Positions 43,020 to 54,314 are shown, numbered from the stretch's first letter. The stretch is DNA of 64,000 nucleotides from Erinaceus europaeus (GCF_950295315.1 NC_080164.1:112426447-112490446); one strand, 5' to 3'. The notes: generated from the sequence alone by a model not told the origin. Numbers and translations are program-made.

Positions 43020-43190
43020 AAAAGAAGTAAGAAAGGAAGGGAGGGAGGGAAGGAGGAAGAAAGGAAGGAAGAAGAAAGAGAGAGAAAGAAAGAAGGAAAG
43101 AAAGAAAGAAGGAAGGAAGGAAAAGAAGGAAGGAAGGAAGGAAGGAAGGAAGGAAGGAAGGAAGGAAGGAAGGAAGGAAGGAAGGAAGGA
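43020..43190. repeat. (GGAA/GAAA)n repeat
   Basis: About 170 bp; the last 80 bp are near-perfect GGAA. It sits exactly between two SINEs, consistent with growth from the A-rich tail of the left one. Confidence 0.96.
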
Positions 43191-43476
43191 CTGGGCAGTA
43201 GCACACTGGGTTATGTGTACATAGTACGAAGTACAAGGCCCTGCACAAGGATCCTGGTTCAAACCTCTGGCTCTCCACCTGTAGGGGGATTGCTTCACAA
43301 GAGGTTAAGCAGATCTGTAGGTGTCTATCTTTCTCTCCCCCTCTCTATTTTCCCCTCCCCTTTCAATTTCTCTCTGTTCTATCCAAAAAAATTAGAAAAC
43401 AAATGGCTGCAGGAGCAGTGGATTTGTAGTGCAGGCACTGAGCCCCAGCAATAACCCTGGAGGCAAAAAACAAAAG
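43190..43476 (+). mobile_element. Type B SINE with tail module
   Basis: ACTGGGCAGTAGCACACTGG head, AGTACGAAGTACAAGGCC, GGGGATTGCTTCACAAGAGG; its end GAGCCCCAGCAATAACCCTG then GAGGCAAAA abuts an L1 3' end. Confidence 0.9.
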
Positions 43477-43745
43477 TATGGACCGACCAGTCAACGCCCA
43501 TGTTCAGCGGGGAAGCAATTACAGAAGCCAGACCTTCCACCTTCTGCAACCCACAAAGACTCTGGGTCCATGCTCCCAGAGGCATAGGAATGGGAAAGCT
43601 ATCAGGGGAGGGGATGGGATATGGAGATTGGGTGGTGGGAATTGTGTGGAGTTGTACCCCTCCTACCCTATGGTTTTGTTAATTTATCCTTTCTTAAATA
43701 AAAAAATAAATAAATAAAATAAAAATTAAATTAAATTTAAAAAAA
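43477..43745 (+). mobile_element. Long-tail L1 3' end, 5'-truncated
   Basis: Sense: CAGTCAACGCCCATGTTCAG, GGGAAAGCTATCAGGGGAGG, GAATTGTGTGGAGTTGTACC, CTATGGTTTTGTTAATTTAT and an A-rich tail. Confidence 0.92.
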
Positions 43746-44649
43746 GAAATATGTTTGCAATATGGTTACAAAACCCAGGGAAACATGATTTTTATTTTCA
43801 GTGATTTCAGAACCTCAATTCATTTTTCTCAGAATCACAGCATGATGTATTGGGGGGTACAACTGAAGCTAGTTACCACCCCAAAGACTAATGATAGTAT
43901 AATGGGGGAGAATAAAACTTACTAAGTAAAAATTGACCTCTGTTATTAATACTGTTAAAAAATATCATTGCATTTAAAGTATATAGTATGAATTTAATAA
44001 TTTGTATTGTCTTTTTAAGAAATTTATAATTTAAATTATTAATATTTGCTTCATTTCAATGCTCCTTATGTGTAGCGACTTCCTCCCAAACCATCCCCAC
44101 TTGGAATGTAAAAACAAAAGTAGACATATTATCCTCACATAGCCATGTCCAAAACTTAAGAATGGAAGACTATGCAAAAGAAACAAACAAACAAAAAAAG
44201 AAACAAGAATATTGTATTCTTCCAAGTAGAGGAAAGTTAGCTTACATATTAAGTCAAATACTAATTTTAACTATCTGTCTCCACAGATTATTACAGAAAG
44301 TTATTATGAGTTGCAATATAGATAAGTTATTATTTCAATACTTCTATTTTTAGTTTGTAATTTTGTGTAAACAATGGCTCTTATCTCTGTGTGATGTGGA
44401 ATTAAATAATTTATGAATCTCAAAAAAAAAAAGAGAGAAAAAGAAAAAGAAAAGAAAAAAGAAAAAAAATTCTGATGTTCCTGATTCCACTTGAACCCAA
44501 GCCTTTGTCATCAGGAATTTTTGTTTCTATAACTGAAATGAAAGTGAATCAGGAAAATAACAGAGGAAGCTAGGCACTCTTTTCTTACCTGAGGGGGGGA
44601 AAAAAGGATACACAGAAATAGTAATATTACTTGGAAAGGAAGTGACGGC
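43746..44649. other. Unique AT-rich intergenic sequence
   Basis: No feature recognised apart from an A/GAAA-rich run at 44418-44470. Confidence 0.5.
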
Positions 44650-44745
44650 AGAACTATAAGAAATAGGGAGGGAATATACATGGAGAGAGAGAGAGAGATA
44701 GAGAAAGATAGACACCTGCAGACTTGTTTCACTGCTTGTAAAGCA
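44650..44745 (-). mobile_element. SINE fragment
   Basis: GATAGACACCTGCAGACTTG and TTTCACTGCTTGTAAAGCAG are the antisense Type B middle only. Confidence 0.7.
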
Positions 44746-44761
44746 GAAAAAAAAAATTAGG

Positions 44762-45030
44762 GGCTGGGCAGTGGTATGCCCAGTTAAGAGCACATAGTAC
44801 TAATTGTAAGGACCCATACAAGGACCTGGGTTCAAGAACCCTGACTCCCTATCTGCAAGGGGATGCCACACAAGTGGGAAGCAGGTCTGCAGGTCTCTCT
44901 CCCTATCTCCCCCTCCTCTCTCAATTTCTCTCTGTCCTAGCCAATAAAATGAAAAAAAGTGCTGCCAGGAACAATGGATTCATAGTATTAACACCTAGCC
45001 CCTAGAGACAATAATTAATTAATTAATTAG
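44762..45030 (+). mobile_element. Type B SINE with decayed tail module
   Basis: GGGGCTGGGCAGTGGTATGC head, AGTACTAATTGTAAGGACCC, GGGTTCAAGAACCCTGACTC, then GCTGCCAGGAACAATGGATT and an (ATTA)n end. Confidence 0.85.
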
Positions 45031-45049
45031 TTAGAGAACCCACAATAGA

Positions 45050-45172
45050 TAGATAAAGTTATAAAGTTAGCCCATATCTGTGACTTTGGGAAAACTACAA
45101 CAGTTTCCAGTGGAGGGATCAGGACACAGAACTCTGGTGGTGTGGAATTATACCTCTATTAAAAAAAAAAAG
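45050..45172 (+). mobile_element. Old L1 3' end, about 120 bp
   Basis: AGCCCATATCTGTGACTTTG, CAACAGTTTCCAGTGGAGGG, AACTCTGGTGGTGTGGAATT and a poly(A) run match 18190-18340. Confidence 0.75.
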
Positions 45173-45204
45173 TGTTGTGCTAAGACACACTGGTGCCTTA
45201 GGCA

Positions 45205-45272
45205 AAAGGAGGAGGAGGAGGGGGAGGGGGAGCGGGAGGGGGAGGGGAGGAGGAGGAGGAGGAGAAGGCCCA
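45205..45272. repeat. (GGA)n purine tract
   Basis: GGAGGAGGAGG and GGGGGAGGGGG units over 68 bp, on the plus strand a potential G-quadruplex former. Confidence 0.93.
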
Positions 45273-45744
45273 GGCTGAAGACAAGGAGGAGAATGTCTGA
45301 GGTTGACCAAACTTTCTCCGGTTATAAATGCTTCTCTATGCTAAAGCTGGGTCTGACTGCACTGCCAGAGATGAACTTGTGGCTTTGCTTACAGTGCATT
45401 TCCTGTGATATGCTCTCCATGTGGAGGAATATACTTATCCCTGAGCCCAAGTGTTGACCCAGGATCGGATGTGTTTCTATTCTCACGTCTTCCCTCTGGG
45501 TTTTCCAATTCCCTTGACCACACAGAGGTATTCTTCCTATAACTTTTAACCTGCTCTGTTTTATTTACCCTCCCATGTGAATTGGCTCACCAGTGACAAT
45601 ACTTTATTTTCCCCTAATCCAAAGAGTTGGAATCTCCACTGTTTCCAGTGAGAGACTCAGAGTCGCATCATCCCAAACATGAAGTCTCTGCAGTAGTGGG
45701 CGCTTCCTCATGACAGCAGCGCAACCCAGGGTTCTTGTCCTGCT
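45273..45744. other. Unique intergenic sequence
   Basis: No gene recognised; it may contain further L2 sequence upstream of the recognisable L2 end. Confidence 0.4.
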
Positions 45745-45862
45745 TCCACCTAGAACACTGCCTCCTCATGCTTACACTTTCAGGTTGTTCTCTTCAGTAG
45801 AATCTCTGCTTAAGTACCACCTTCTCAGGAGTCATTCTCTGCCCTGCCCATCAGAAACAATT
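45745..45862 (+). mobile_element. L2 fragment (ancient LINE)
   Basis: CACTTTCAGGTTGTTCTCTT, GCTTAAGTACCACCTTCTCA, GGAGTCATTCTCTGCCCTGC follow the L2 3' region (tttaggtctcagctcaaatgtcacctcctcagagaggccttccctgac). Confidence 0.62.
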
Positions 45863-45865
45863 CTG

Positions 45866-46020
45866 CCATGGTCCAGGAGGTGGTGCAGTGGGTAAAGCAT
45901 TGGACTCTCAAGCATGAGGTCCCAAGTTCAGTCCCTGGCAGCACATGTACTAGAGCATGTCTGGCTCTTTCTCTCTCCTCCTATCTTTCTCATTACTAAA
46001 TAAGTAAAAACTTAAAAAAA
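45866..46020 (+). mobile_element. tRNA-like SINE, third type
   Basis: GGTCCAGGAGGTGGTGCAGT, GGGTAAAGCATTGGACTCTC, AAGCATGAGGTCCCAAGTTC, then CTTTCTCTCTCCTCCTATC and an A-rich tail. It is the best-preserved copy of this third head type. Confidence 0.75.
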
Positions 46021-46051
46021 AATTTTTTTTAAATAAAGATACAATTCTTCT

Positions 46052-46318
46052 AGGGCCATGTGGTAACGCACACAATAGAATTCACATATTGTCATGCATA
46101 AAAACCTGGGTTTAAACCCTCAGGCCCCACCTGCAGGGGGGGAAGCTTCCCAAACAGTGAGGCAGGGCTTCAGTTGTCTCTCATTCTTTCTTCCTCTATA
46201 TCTCCTTTTCTCCTCTCACTTTCTGTCTCTATCAACTAAAGAGGAAAATGGCCATCAGTTAGGGTAGAGTTGTAGTAGTACTGAGCTCCGACTATAACTC
46301 TGGTGGCAATTAAAGTCA
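46052..46318 (+). mobile_element. Type A SINE with tail module
   Basis: AGGGCCATGTGGTAACGCAC head, GGGTTTAAACCCTCAGGCCC, GGGGGGAAGCTTCCCAAAC; tail module as ATGGCCATCAGTTAGG...CTATAACTCTGGTGGC. Confidence 0.82.
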
Positions 46319-46539
46319 AAACCTGACACTCACTCTAGAACTTTCCATAGCATCCTTCTGCTTTATGTGTTTTAAAATCAATTACCTCTAGAATATATTA
46401 CATACTATATTATTGATTATAATCAGGTTTTTGATCTAAAACTGTAGCTGGCACATATCAGACACATAGTGAACTAATACCCTTCTACCTTAAGTCTTTG
46501 AAGAGCCTTTTCCTGTTTTTTGTATGTACATGCTGCTAA
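46319..46539. other. Unique intergenic sequence
   Basis: No feature recognised. Confidence 0.45.
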
Positions 46540-46765
46540 CTTCAGTTCACAAATGTTTATTGAGTGCCTTCTGGACATTTAACAAAGGTCTAGATAGAAA
46601 GAAAAATAGAATATGCCCTCATACTGGTAGAATTTGCACCCAAATTGTATTATTACAGAAGCAGAAAGATAATAATAAAAGTTATTATACACAGTGGCAT
46701 ATGAATGCTGAAGCTTATTTCACAGATCAGGAAAGGTTTCTAAGAGGGACTAGGCAATGATGAAG
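46540..46765 (-). mobile_element. L2 fragment (ancient LINE)
   Basis: ACAAATGTTTATTGAGTGCC, TTCTGGACATTTAAC, GCCCTCATACTGGTAGAAT and CAGGAAAGGTTTCTAAGAGG match the antisense L2 3' end (acaaatatttattgagcacc, ccctcatggagctt, gggaaggcctctctgagg). Confidence 0.62.
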
Positions 46766-47104
46766 CTATTTAAATCCTGTTAAATATGTTTTCTAAAAGC
46801 AGTAAACATTCTGGTGTCCACAAATATAAATAGCATACTTTATTTAATTTAGAATAGATCATATGTTCAATAGCAAGACAGATTTGTCTAACTTACCTTT
46901 TTCTTCCAAGTTAAACTTTATTAGGTGAAAATTTTTACCATATATACATTTTGTTATCAGAGTTCTTCAACTTCCTCATATATTTTAAACCTAGAATTCA
47001 GAAAGTCATTTGACTTTTCTTTCCATTCTTCAAACCAAGCTGTCTTTCAGTGACACCACTTATTTGATTGTGTTCCTCAACTCCATATCCTCTCTCCTTC
47101 CCCA
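46766..47104. other. Unique intergenic sequence
   Basis: No feature recognised. Confidence 0.45.
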
Positions 47105-47117
47105 TTGATACTTTATC

Positions 47118-47326
47118 TTTTTAAAAATTTATTTATTATTGTATAGAGACAGAGAGACATTGAGAAGGGAGTGGGGAATAGAGAGGGAGAGAGACAGAGA
47201 GACACCTGCATCCCTGCTTCAGAACTTGTGAAACATTCCCCTTGCAGGTGGGGACAGGGGGCTCAAACCTGGGTCCTTGCACACTGTAATGTGTTCACTT
47301 AACCAGGTGCACCACGTCCTGGCCCC
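47118..47326 (-). mobile_element. Type A SINE with target duplication
   Basis: Antisense: TTTTTAAAAATTTATTTATT, GAAACATTCCCCTTGCAGGT, GCACACTGTAATGTGTTCAC, head TAACCAGGTGCACCACGTCC. TGATACTTTAT flanks it at 47106 and 47327. Confidence 0.93.
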
Positions 47327-47392
47327 TGATACTTTATATCAAGCTCTCATTGTTTGTCTATAACACTCTAATCATTTTCTTTGAATGTACTT

Positions 47393-48545
47393 CTTTAAAA
47401 GTCTATGTAGTCACATAAATCACTAATTAATATGAGAGGGTAAAAATTGATCATATGTCTAGAACTTTTTAAAACACAGACTGAGTCTTTTTAATATATA
47501 GGCTGAGTCTTTGATATGTTGACACTCTCAAAAGCATAGACCAGGGAAAACAGAAGCAATGGGTGGCACAGCTAGATGCAAAATGTTGGGTATTATACAG
47601 CAAATCCTGACAAAGGGACTTTTCAAAGTTAACCCAATTACCAAATAATGTGATAACAATAACTATCTATTGTCTTCTTGAACCCCAAGACAGCAGGAAC
47701 CTCACATTTCCTCTATAGAGCCTATATTTCCCCCAGTCTTGGAACTTTTAGGGTGGTGGTCACTTTCTTGCATGCTTCTCTCAAATCATACCAAATAATA
47801 TTGTATCTGTCTATCCCAACCTAATCAATGCAATGATTGCCACCTCAGCATCCTTCACTTCAGAGACTGTGTCCAGAGGCTTCAGGTGTGGAATGACAAC
47901 CCTTCAGCTTCATTATTCAGGTGAGACCTTCCCTTTCATAGTATTCTCTAATTCCATTCCAGGCGGTTCACTTCCTAACAAAGTCCCAAAACCTAGATAT
48001 AGACCAGGTCCCATGAGATAGAGTATATGTTCACATGTATCCATAAACTAGGGCAAAATATATACCTAAAAACAAAAGAACACAATAGTCTGCAGTGAGT
48101 ATCCCCCAGCACTTCATCTGCACTATCAACAATTTGTTTGGCTTTGTATGTTAACTCTCTTTTCAGCCACCAGGTTCCAGATGCCAGTATGATGCCGACC
48201 AGACTTCCCTGGATAGATGACCCCACCAATGTGTCCTGGAGACCTGATTCCCCAAAGACCCACCCTACTAGGGAAAGACAGAGGCAGACTGGGAGTATGG
48301 ATCCGCCAGTCAACGCCCATGTCCAGCAGGGAAGCAATTACAGAAACCAGATCTTCCTCCTTCTGCAACCCACAATGACCCTGGGTCCATAGTCCCAGAG
48401 GAGTAAAGAATGGGAAAGCTATCAGGGGAGTGGATGGGATACGGAGATCTGGTGGTGAGAATTGTGTGGAGTTGTACCCCTCCTATTCTACGGTTTTGTT
48501 AATGTCTTCTTTTTTTAAATAAATAAACAATTTTTTTTAAAAAAG
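47393..48545 (+). mobile_element. Long-tail L1 3' UTR, nearly complete, 5'-truncated
   Basis: Starts at the counterpart of 63030 (GTAGTCACATAAATCACTAA) and runs through ACAGCAAATCCTGACAAAGG, AGACAGCAGGAACCTCACAT, CTTCAGGTGTGGAATGACAA, GGGGAAAG-type blocks, TGGATGGGATACGGAGATCT and TTTTGTTAATGTCTTC with an A-rich end. It provides the 3' end that the 56.5-64 kb element lacks within the window. Confidence 0.93.
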
Positions 48546-48629
48546 GTTCTACAGGATAGATAACATCACTTGTCCACTTCATGAAAAATGAACAAGATCA
48601 TACTTTATCTCTTGTTCAAACCCCCCCCA

Positions 48630-48710
<81 letters not shown>
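48630..48710. repeat. (CT)n(CA)n microsatellite
   Basis: About 10 CT units, then about 31 CA units, abutting the tail module of an antisense SINE. Confidence 0.97.
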
Positions 48711-48711
<1 letters not shown>

Positions 48712-49000
48712 TGCCTCCAATGTTATCAATGGGGCTTAATGTTTGCACTGACTCCACTACTCCTGGTGGCCATTTTTTTCCCATTTTTATTGGGTAGAAT
48801 AGAGAGAAATTGAGAGGGGAGGGGAGATAGAGAAGGAGAGAGAGAGGGAGAGAGAGAGACACCTGCAAGCCTGTTCTCTGCTATGAAGCATCCCACCCTG
48901 CAGATGGGGAGAGAGTGGGGGTTCAAACCCAAATCATTGCATGGGTCCTTTCTCTTAGTACAATGTATGTTTAACTAGGTACACCACCTCCTGGGCCCCC
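48711..49000 (-). mobile_element. Type A-headed SINE with tail module
   Basis: Antisense: GCCTCCAATGTTATCAATGG, CCACTACTCCTGGTGGCC, GAGAGACACCTGCAAGCCTG, head TTAACTAGGTACACCACCTC. Confidence 0.85.
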
Positions 49001-50512
49001 TATTATTGACTCTTTTGCTAAAACAAACACACACTCCAGCTTGTCTAGATGTGGACAACCCAGTCTCATCACCTGCTATTCTGGTAGGATTGTTATAGTG
49101 TTCCCTCCAGCTCTTATATGTACCCAATTTGAGTGACAAATTACATGATTACTCTTTTCATTACCTTCTCTATTTAGTGAATTTACTTCTATGCAATCAT
49201 ATTCAATGTAATTTGAATGTGCATATTATTTAATGAGCTAGAATCTACAATCTTACATAGATGAGCATCACTCACATTATGATTTCTGCTACTAAAAGAA
49301 CCAAGATTAACACTCTGACCTTTGTGCTGTAAAATCTGAGTGTGTCATGACCACATATTGTGTCTTAAATATCTTCATGCTTCTGTCATTCAATAACATG
49401 TCAAGCTTCAAAGAGATAAGATCATGATGCTTGTTAAATTGGGAAGGGAGTGTATCCATTGACAGCTTTGGTTGTTAGAGATTTTCTGTGGATCATCTAG
49501 GTTATCAGGTACAACTATATTGTTCTCCTATTCCTCTTGAGAAGCTCACTGTACTCATTGAACACAAATATCCTAGCTTGGCTATCGGTAGACTGGGACA
49601 ACTCCCTGGCGATGCTGGGAGTCAGTGTTGAAGGAGAAGTTGCCACCCAGAAAATAGGAGTGGTTACAGGTATAGGTGGAGCTTTGGCTTTAAAAGTCTT
49701 AACCTTGGGGGGCTTGCTCTCTTTCTGGGTTTTATCATGTGACCACCGCAATGTACGTCTTTTTACTCATTTTTTTAAAAAAAAATCTCTCCCTCATGCC
49801 CTAACATGTGAATGCTTTTTAATAAAGTTTAATTTACCTGGGTAATCATACTTTTCCATCAATTCTTTGGTGAGATCATGCATGATGAACCCTTAGAATG
49901 GGGACAGATGCTGTCCCCCCTTTCCCTTTAACAAGAGATCTTGTAAAAACAAATGTAGCATTGTGATGTGTTAGAATTTGATATGAAACAGTGTGAGGAC
50001 ACAAAGAATGTGATCAAATTTCAGTGGGCAGTGGGACATGTGTATGTGAAAGAAATGAGCCCTGGTGGCTGAGCAACTTGGGGAGAGGCTATACCAAGCT
50101 TGAGAGTGAAGCAGCTCTGGAAAGGCAGGGAGCTGGGACTAGGCAGGAGAATGGCAGTTGGCCATCAGAGGCCTTTGGGATGTGTACTACTGATGCACAG
50201 ATGCCAAGCAAGGGGTCAGTGGGCATTTCCTGTACATGATGGTGAGTGTCTGGTGTCTCAGATGAGGGCAAGGCATGGTATTCAGGCCATCTGCCTGACT
50301 GGAGGGCGCCAGACCCATGAGAGGAAGGAAGTACTGGGTCTGGATTGGGAAAGACCATTCAGAGATACAGAAAAGTGAAGGAAGGTGTGAATTGAGACTC
50401 CATGATAGAAAACAGGAGAAGATAATTGGTGGACAATTTATTAGAGAGAGAGAAAAAAAATTTAATATTTGCTGATAAATTCTCTGTGATAGGAGAAGAG
50501 TATAGGATGAAT
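49001..50512. other. Unique intergenic sequence
   Basis: 1.5 kb without recognised repeats. A 78-codon minus-strand frame at 49751-49515 and an overlapping 102-codon plus-strand frame at 49537 are unrecognised, as are frames at 50024-50378. It is the longest repeat-free stretch right of MMRN1. Confidence 0.45.
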
Positions 50513-50635
50513 AGGATTTTTTCCCCCTTTATTGGGGGTAAAATACAGTAGCTGATATGTGTGTAACAATTCTCAGTTTTCCACATAACAATCTAACCCC
50601 TCATCCAGGTGGTCCTCTGATATCATGTTCCAGGA
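50513..50635 (-). mobile_element. Short-tail L1 3' fragment
   Basis: TTTATTGGGGGTAAAATACA, TCAGTTTTCCACATAACAAT, CATCCAGGTGGTCCTCTG are antisense to the short-tail end at 40105-40205. Confidence 0.72.
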
Positions 50636-51362
50636 CCTGAACACTCCCTACTACCCTAGAGGAGGATGGGACACAATCTTTTGGTGGTAGGAACAGTGTC
50701 TATTTACATTCTATTAATTTGTAGTTATATAAATCACTATTTAATCAATATGAGAGGGGAAAAATGGATTGAATGTCTCAAGCTTTTTAATGCACAGACC
50801 ATAGACTGAATATTTGATATGTTGACTCTCTTAAAAGCTTAGACCAGGGAGAACAGAAGCAACTGGTGGCACAGCTATATACAAATAATGTCAAAGTACA
50901 TAAATTATGGTGATGTTATGTATGATACAGCAAATCCTAACAGAGGGATATTTCAAAGTTAACCCAATTGCCAAATAATGTGATTATAGCAATAACTATC
51001 TACTGCCTTCTTAAACCCTAAGACAGTAGGAACCTCCCTGAATGCTTCTCTCAATTCATACCAAATGATATTGTATCCGCTGATCCCAAGCTAATCAACG
51101 CAACAAGTACCACCTCAGCATGCTTCACTTCAGACTGTGTCCAGAGACATCAGTCGTGGAATGTCAACCCTTCAGCTTCATTACTCAGGTGAGATCTTTC
51201 CTTTCATAGGATTTTCTAATTCCATTCCAGGTGGTTCACTTCCTAACAAAGTCGCAAAATCTAGATATAGACCAGGTCCTGTGAGATAGAGCATATGTTC
51301 ACATGTATTCATAAATTAAGGCAAAATATATACCGGAAAGCAAAAGTACACAATGCCCACAG
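50636..51362 (+). mobile_element. Long-tail L1 3' UTR fragment
   Basis: GGGACACAATCTTTTGGTGG (compare 62985), AAATCACTATTTAATCAATA, ACAGCAAATCCTAACAGAGG, CAGACTGTGTCCAGAGACAT, CTAGATATAGACCAGGTCC. The terminal 3' part is missing. Confidence 0.88.
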
Positions 51363-51689
51363 TGAGTCAGTAGAAAGTCCATAATGAAATAGTGTCTACT
51401 TAGAGTTAGACACCCTCCTCACCTACTCCCTATTACACTTCCCTCACTCACTCCAAAGCTAACCTTATCAAAGCAAGGCATGCAAAAGCTGAGTAAGGGC
51501 AAGAGACTGGCATACTTTAACGATGGATGACTCTTTAGTCACTATCAGGATTCTTTTTTTTTTTATGGTAGTTTAATGTTTGGTGCCAAATTCAGCAAAA
51601 TGAGAACACTGAAGGCAAAACTAATTTTTAGAGACATAATGAATACACAGACAGCAAGAGTTCTATAAAGAAGAATGAGAATAGAGATG

Positions 51690-51860
51690 TAGGACCCTTA
51701 TTATATAATGTCCACCAGCTTGTTCCAGGCTGGGCTTCTTTGTCCACCCACCCCGCCAAACTGGGTTCTCTCCAATCCTGGCCTGGGCTCCTATGCTTCC
51801 CTGGCTACTCTAGCTGGGCTTTTCAAGCTCTCTCCTGGCTACTCCATTAAAACATTCCTT
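51690..51860 (+). mobile_element. ERV LTR fragment, same family as 8177-8600
   Basis: TTATTATATAATGTCCACCA, CCTGGCCTGGGCTCCTATGC, CTGGCTACTCTAGCTGGGCT and CTGGCTACTCCATTAAAACA parallel the minus-strand order of the MMRN1-intron LTR. Its flanks to about 52000 are unresolved. Confidence 0.68.
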
Positions 51861-52364
51861 GCCTTTCTGTAAACTGGCTTCTTTGCTTAAGCAGTTTGTT
51901 TGGCTATAGCTGACGGCAGACACCAACCAGAAAATTAGATTGAACTTTCCATTCAGTTCCCCAGAGACAATTGGGCAGTTAGTTCTTGTTGGACCTCAGA
52001 AATGCCCAGACAGGAATCTGAGTGACTGCAGAGATGTCCTGAGCTCATTCAGGCCAGTGTATTACCAGAGGAGGTCATAGAGCTGCTCTTTGGGAAGAAG
52101 CCAAGGACCAAGAAGAATCTCTTTGACTGGGGAGAGGATGAAAAGGAATTGATCAGTCTCAGGTAAGGAGCAAAGAAAGTTGGGTCTCCTGAATTTGGAC
52201 TGAAGTTAGGGTCTAAGGACAGTCATTGTACAAATGATAAGTCACTGTTATTTTTAATTAGTGGAACATAAATTGTAATGAATGGTGGACATGGTGATAG
52301 ATAAAAAAAAGGCATGGGGTCATGCTCTAAAGTTTTGTCTCTTATTTTGAAACTATTCTTGCTT

Positions 52365-52483
52365 TTGTTTTGTTTCGGCCAGAGCACTGGCTTAGCTCTG
52401 GCCTTAGGGGGCGGGAAGGAATGAAACTGGGACTTCAGAGCCTCAGGCATGAGTCTCTTTGCATAACCATTAAGTTTTCTTTC
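52365..52483 (-). mobile_element. Old tRNA-like SINE, third type
   Basis: GGGAAGGAATGAAACTGGGA, CTTCAGAGCCTCAGGCATGA, GTCTCTTTGCATAACCATTA repeats the pattern at 10500-10590. Its end is the target of the next SINE. Confidence 0.5.
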
Positions 52484-52767
52484 TTTCTTTTGCGCCCAGG
52501 GTTATTGCTGGTGCCTGGTACCTATACTAGGAATCCACTGCTCCTGGAGGCCCTTTTTTTCCCCTTTTTGTTGGCCTTGTTGTCATTATTTTTATAGTTG
52601 CCTTTGATGTTGTTGTTGTTGGATAAGACAGAGAGAAATCGAGAGAGGAGGGGAGACAGAGAGGGAGAGAAAAGACAGACACCTGCAGACCTGCTTCACC
52701 GCTTGTGAAGCTACCCCTCCGCAGGTGGGGAGCTAGGGGCTTAACTAGCTGAGCTACCACCAGACCC
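52484..52767 (-). mobile_element. Type B SINE with tail module, target duplication and internal deletion
   Basis: Antisense: GCGCCCAGGGTTATTGCTGG, GACCTGCTTCACCGCTTGTG, then GGGGAGCTAGGGGCTTAACT joined to GCTGAGCTACCACCAGACC with the middle of the head deleted. TAACCATTAAGTTTTCT lies at both ends (52466 and 52768). Confidence 0.92.
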
Positions 52768-52789
52768 CTAACCATTAAGTTTTCTACTG

Positions 52790-53601
52790 ATACTATTCTT
52801 GATTTTTTTTTCTGATACAATGGGGACTGATTCTTCTAGCAGGATAAGTGACTTAATAAACAATATAATCTAAGAATATTTTATAGTGTTCGCAGTTAGT
52901 TGTGCTCAAAGAAGACTCTCATGGGGTCCAAAATGATGATATTTACTGCAGGAAAATCATACAAAATGACAATGACATTAAAGTAATATTTTTTCAGATA
53001 CAAATCCATTTCCCCTGAAAAAGGGCTTTAGGGAAGTCAGGTGTGGGGGTTACTAATGTTTTTACCCTGAACCCAAAGATATAAAACAAAACAGCAGGGA
53101 ACACAAGATCCTATAAACCTCATACCTATTTTATTAACATGTGTTATCAGGGTGGGCCTGAAACTGGCCTGGCTGGTCTGTGAGACCTACACACACTTTT
53201 CAAGGTGCCTTGTGGTCCTCAAAGCAGGAAATGTAATAGGGCTCCAGAGTGAATTTCAGGGAGGTTGTGCCAGTTTATCAACATTGTGTGCTAATCACTT
53301 CGAAGTCAAAGATTCCCACTTGCTCCCAGCAGAGTCCTGCCACTAGAGATGGTTACAGAATAGTAATATGCCAGCAAAACCAGCAGAGTGAGAGCCCCAC
53401 TCCAGACTCCATTTTGCTACCCCCTGATGGGAGGTTGTGCTAAGTCCAAGAGAGCTAGGCAAGAGCTCTCCTAGAGAACAGTAACCAGAACACCTACTTG
53501 CAGGCAAGCAGTACCTGCTCAGATGAATATGCACATTTTTAAGTTGCCCTGTAACAAAATAAGCATTTGTTAGTGTGACTGTTAGCATTTTTCCATTGGT
53601 G
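52790..53601. other. Unique intergenic sequence
   Basis: No gene or repeat recognised; GC rises at 53140-53520. Confidence 0.45.
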
Positions 53602-53856
53602 GGGGGCTGGGTTGTAGCTAACCTGGTTAGGTGCACATAGTACTAAGAGCAAGGATCCCTACAAGGATCTGGGTTCAAGCACCTTGGCTCCTCACCTACA
53701 AAGAGGGAATTCACAAGCAGTGAAGCAGGTCTGCAGGTGTCTCTCTTTCTCCTTCTCTATCACCCCCCCTTCTCAATTTCTCTCCAATAAAATGGAAAAA
53801 ATTGCCACAGTGCCAGCACTGAGCCCCAGCAATAACCCTGGAGGAAGAAAAAAAGG
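53602..53856 (+). mobile_element. Type B SINE with shortened tail module
   Basis: GGGGGGCTGGGTTGTAGCTA head, AGTACTAAGAGCAAGGATCC, ending CACTGAGCCCCAGCAATAAC and CCTGGAGG. ATTTTTCCATT flanks both sides. The left arm of the module is deleted. Confidence 0.9.
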
Positions 53857-54031
53857 ATTTTTCCATTAGTATTGTCAGCTGAAAACGTTCTCACAGCTGC
53901 AGTTAGTATTAATCTTACCTTTCACTAGATTGAGAACAGTTGAGCTGTTAAACATTTGTGTACTTAGTCCAACACCATGAAGCTTTTTCATAATATGTAC
54001 ATTTTCCTTTGTTAAAAAAGTTATTGAGCAG

Positions 54032-54314
54032 GGGAGTTGGGTGGTAGTGCAGCAGGTTAAGCACATGTGGCGTCAAGTGTAAGGACCTGCCTAAGGATCC
54101 CGGTTCGAGCCCCTGGGTCCCCACCAGCAGGCGAGTCATTTCACAGGCGGTGAAGCAGGTCTGCAGATGTCTTTCTCTCCCCCTCTCTGTCTTCCCCTCC
54201 TCTCTCCATTTCTGTCTGTCCTATCCAACAATGACATCAATAACAACAACAATAATAACTACAACAATAAAACAGCAAGGGCAACAAAAGGGAATAAATA
54301 AATAAATTAAAAAA
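54032..54314 (+). mobile_element. Type B SINE, near consensus
   Basis: GGGGAGTTGGGTGGTAGTGC head with box A, TGTGGCGTCAAGTGTAAGG, CCCGGTTCGAGCCCCTGGGT (perfect box B GGTTCGAGCCC), CAAGGGCAACAAAAGGG and (AAAT)n. No tail module. Confidence 0.94.

Noticed and set aside
43020..43190. Regularly spaced short repeats resembling a repeat array
   Set aside because: Tetranucleotide microsatellite without spacers; not a CRISPR array, and the DNA is vertebrate.
42918..43298. 126-codon and shorter minus-strand frames
   Set aside because: Translation of the (GGAA)n complement plus SINE sequence.
49515..49845. 78- and 102-codon frames on opposite strands
   Set aside because: No similarity recognised and no splice or promoter context; insufficient for a gene call.
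54034..54125. tRNA gene with near-perfect box A and box B
   Set aside because: It is the head of a Type B SINE with the full SINE body and A-rich tail, not a free tRNA gene.
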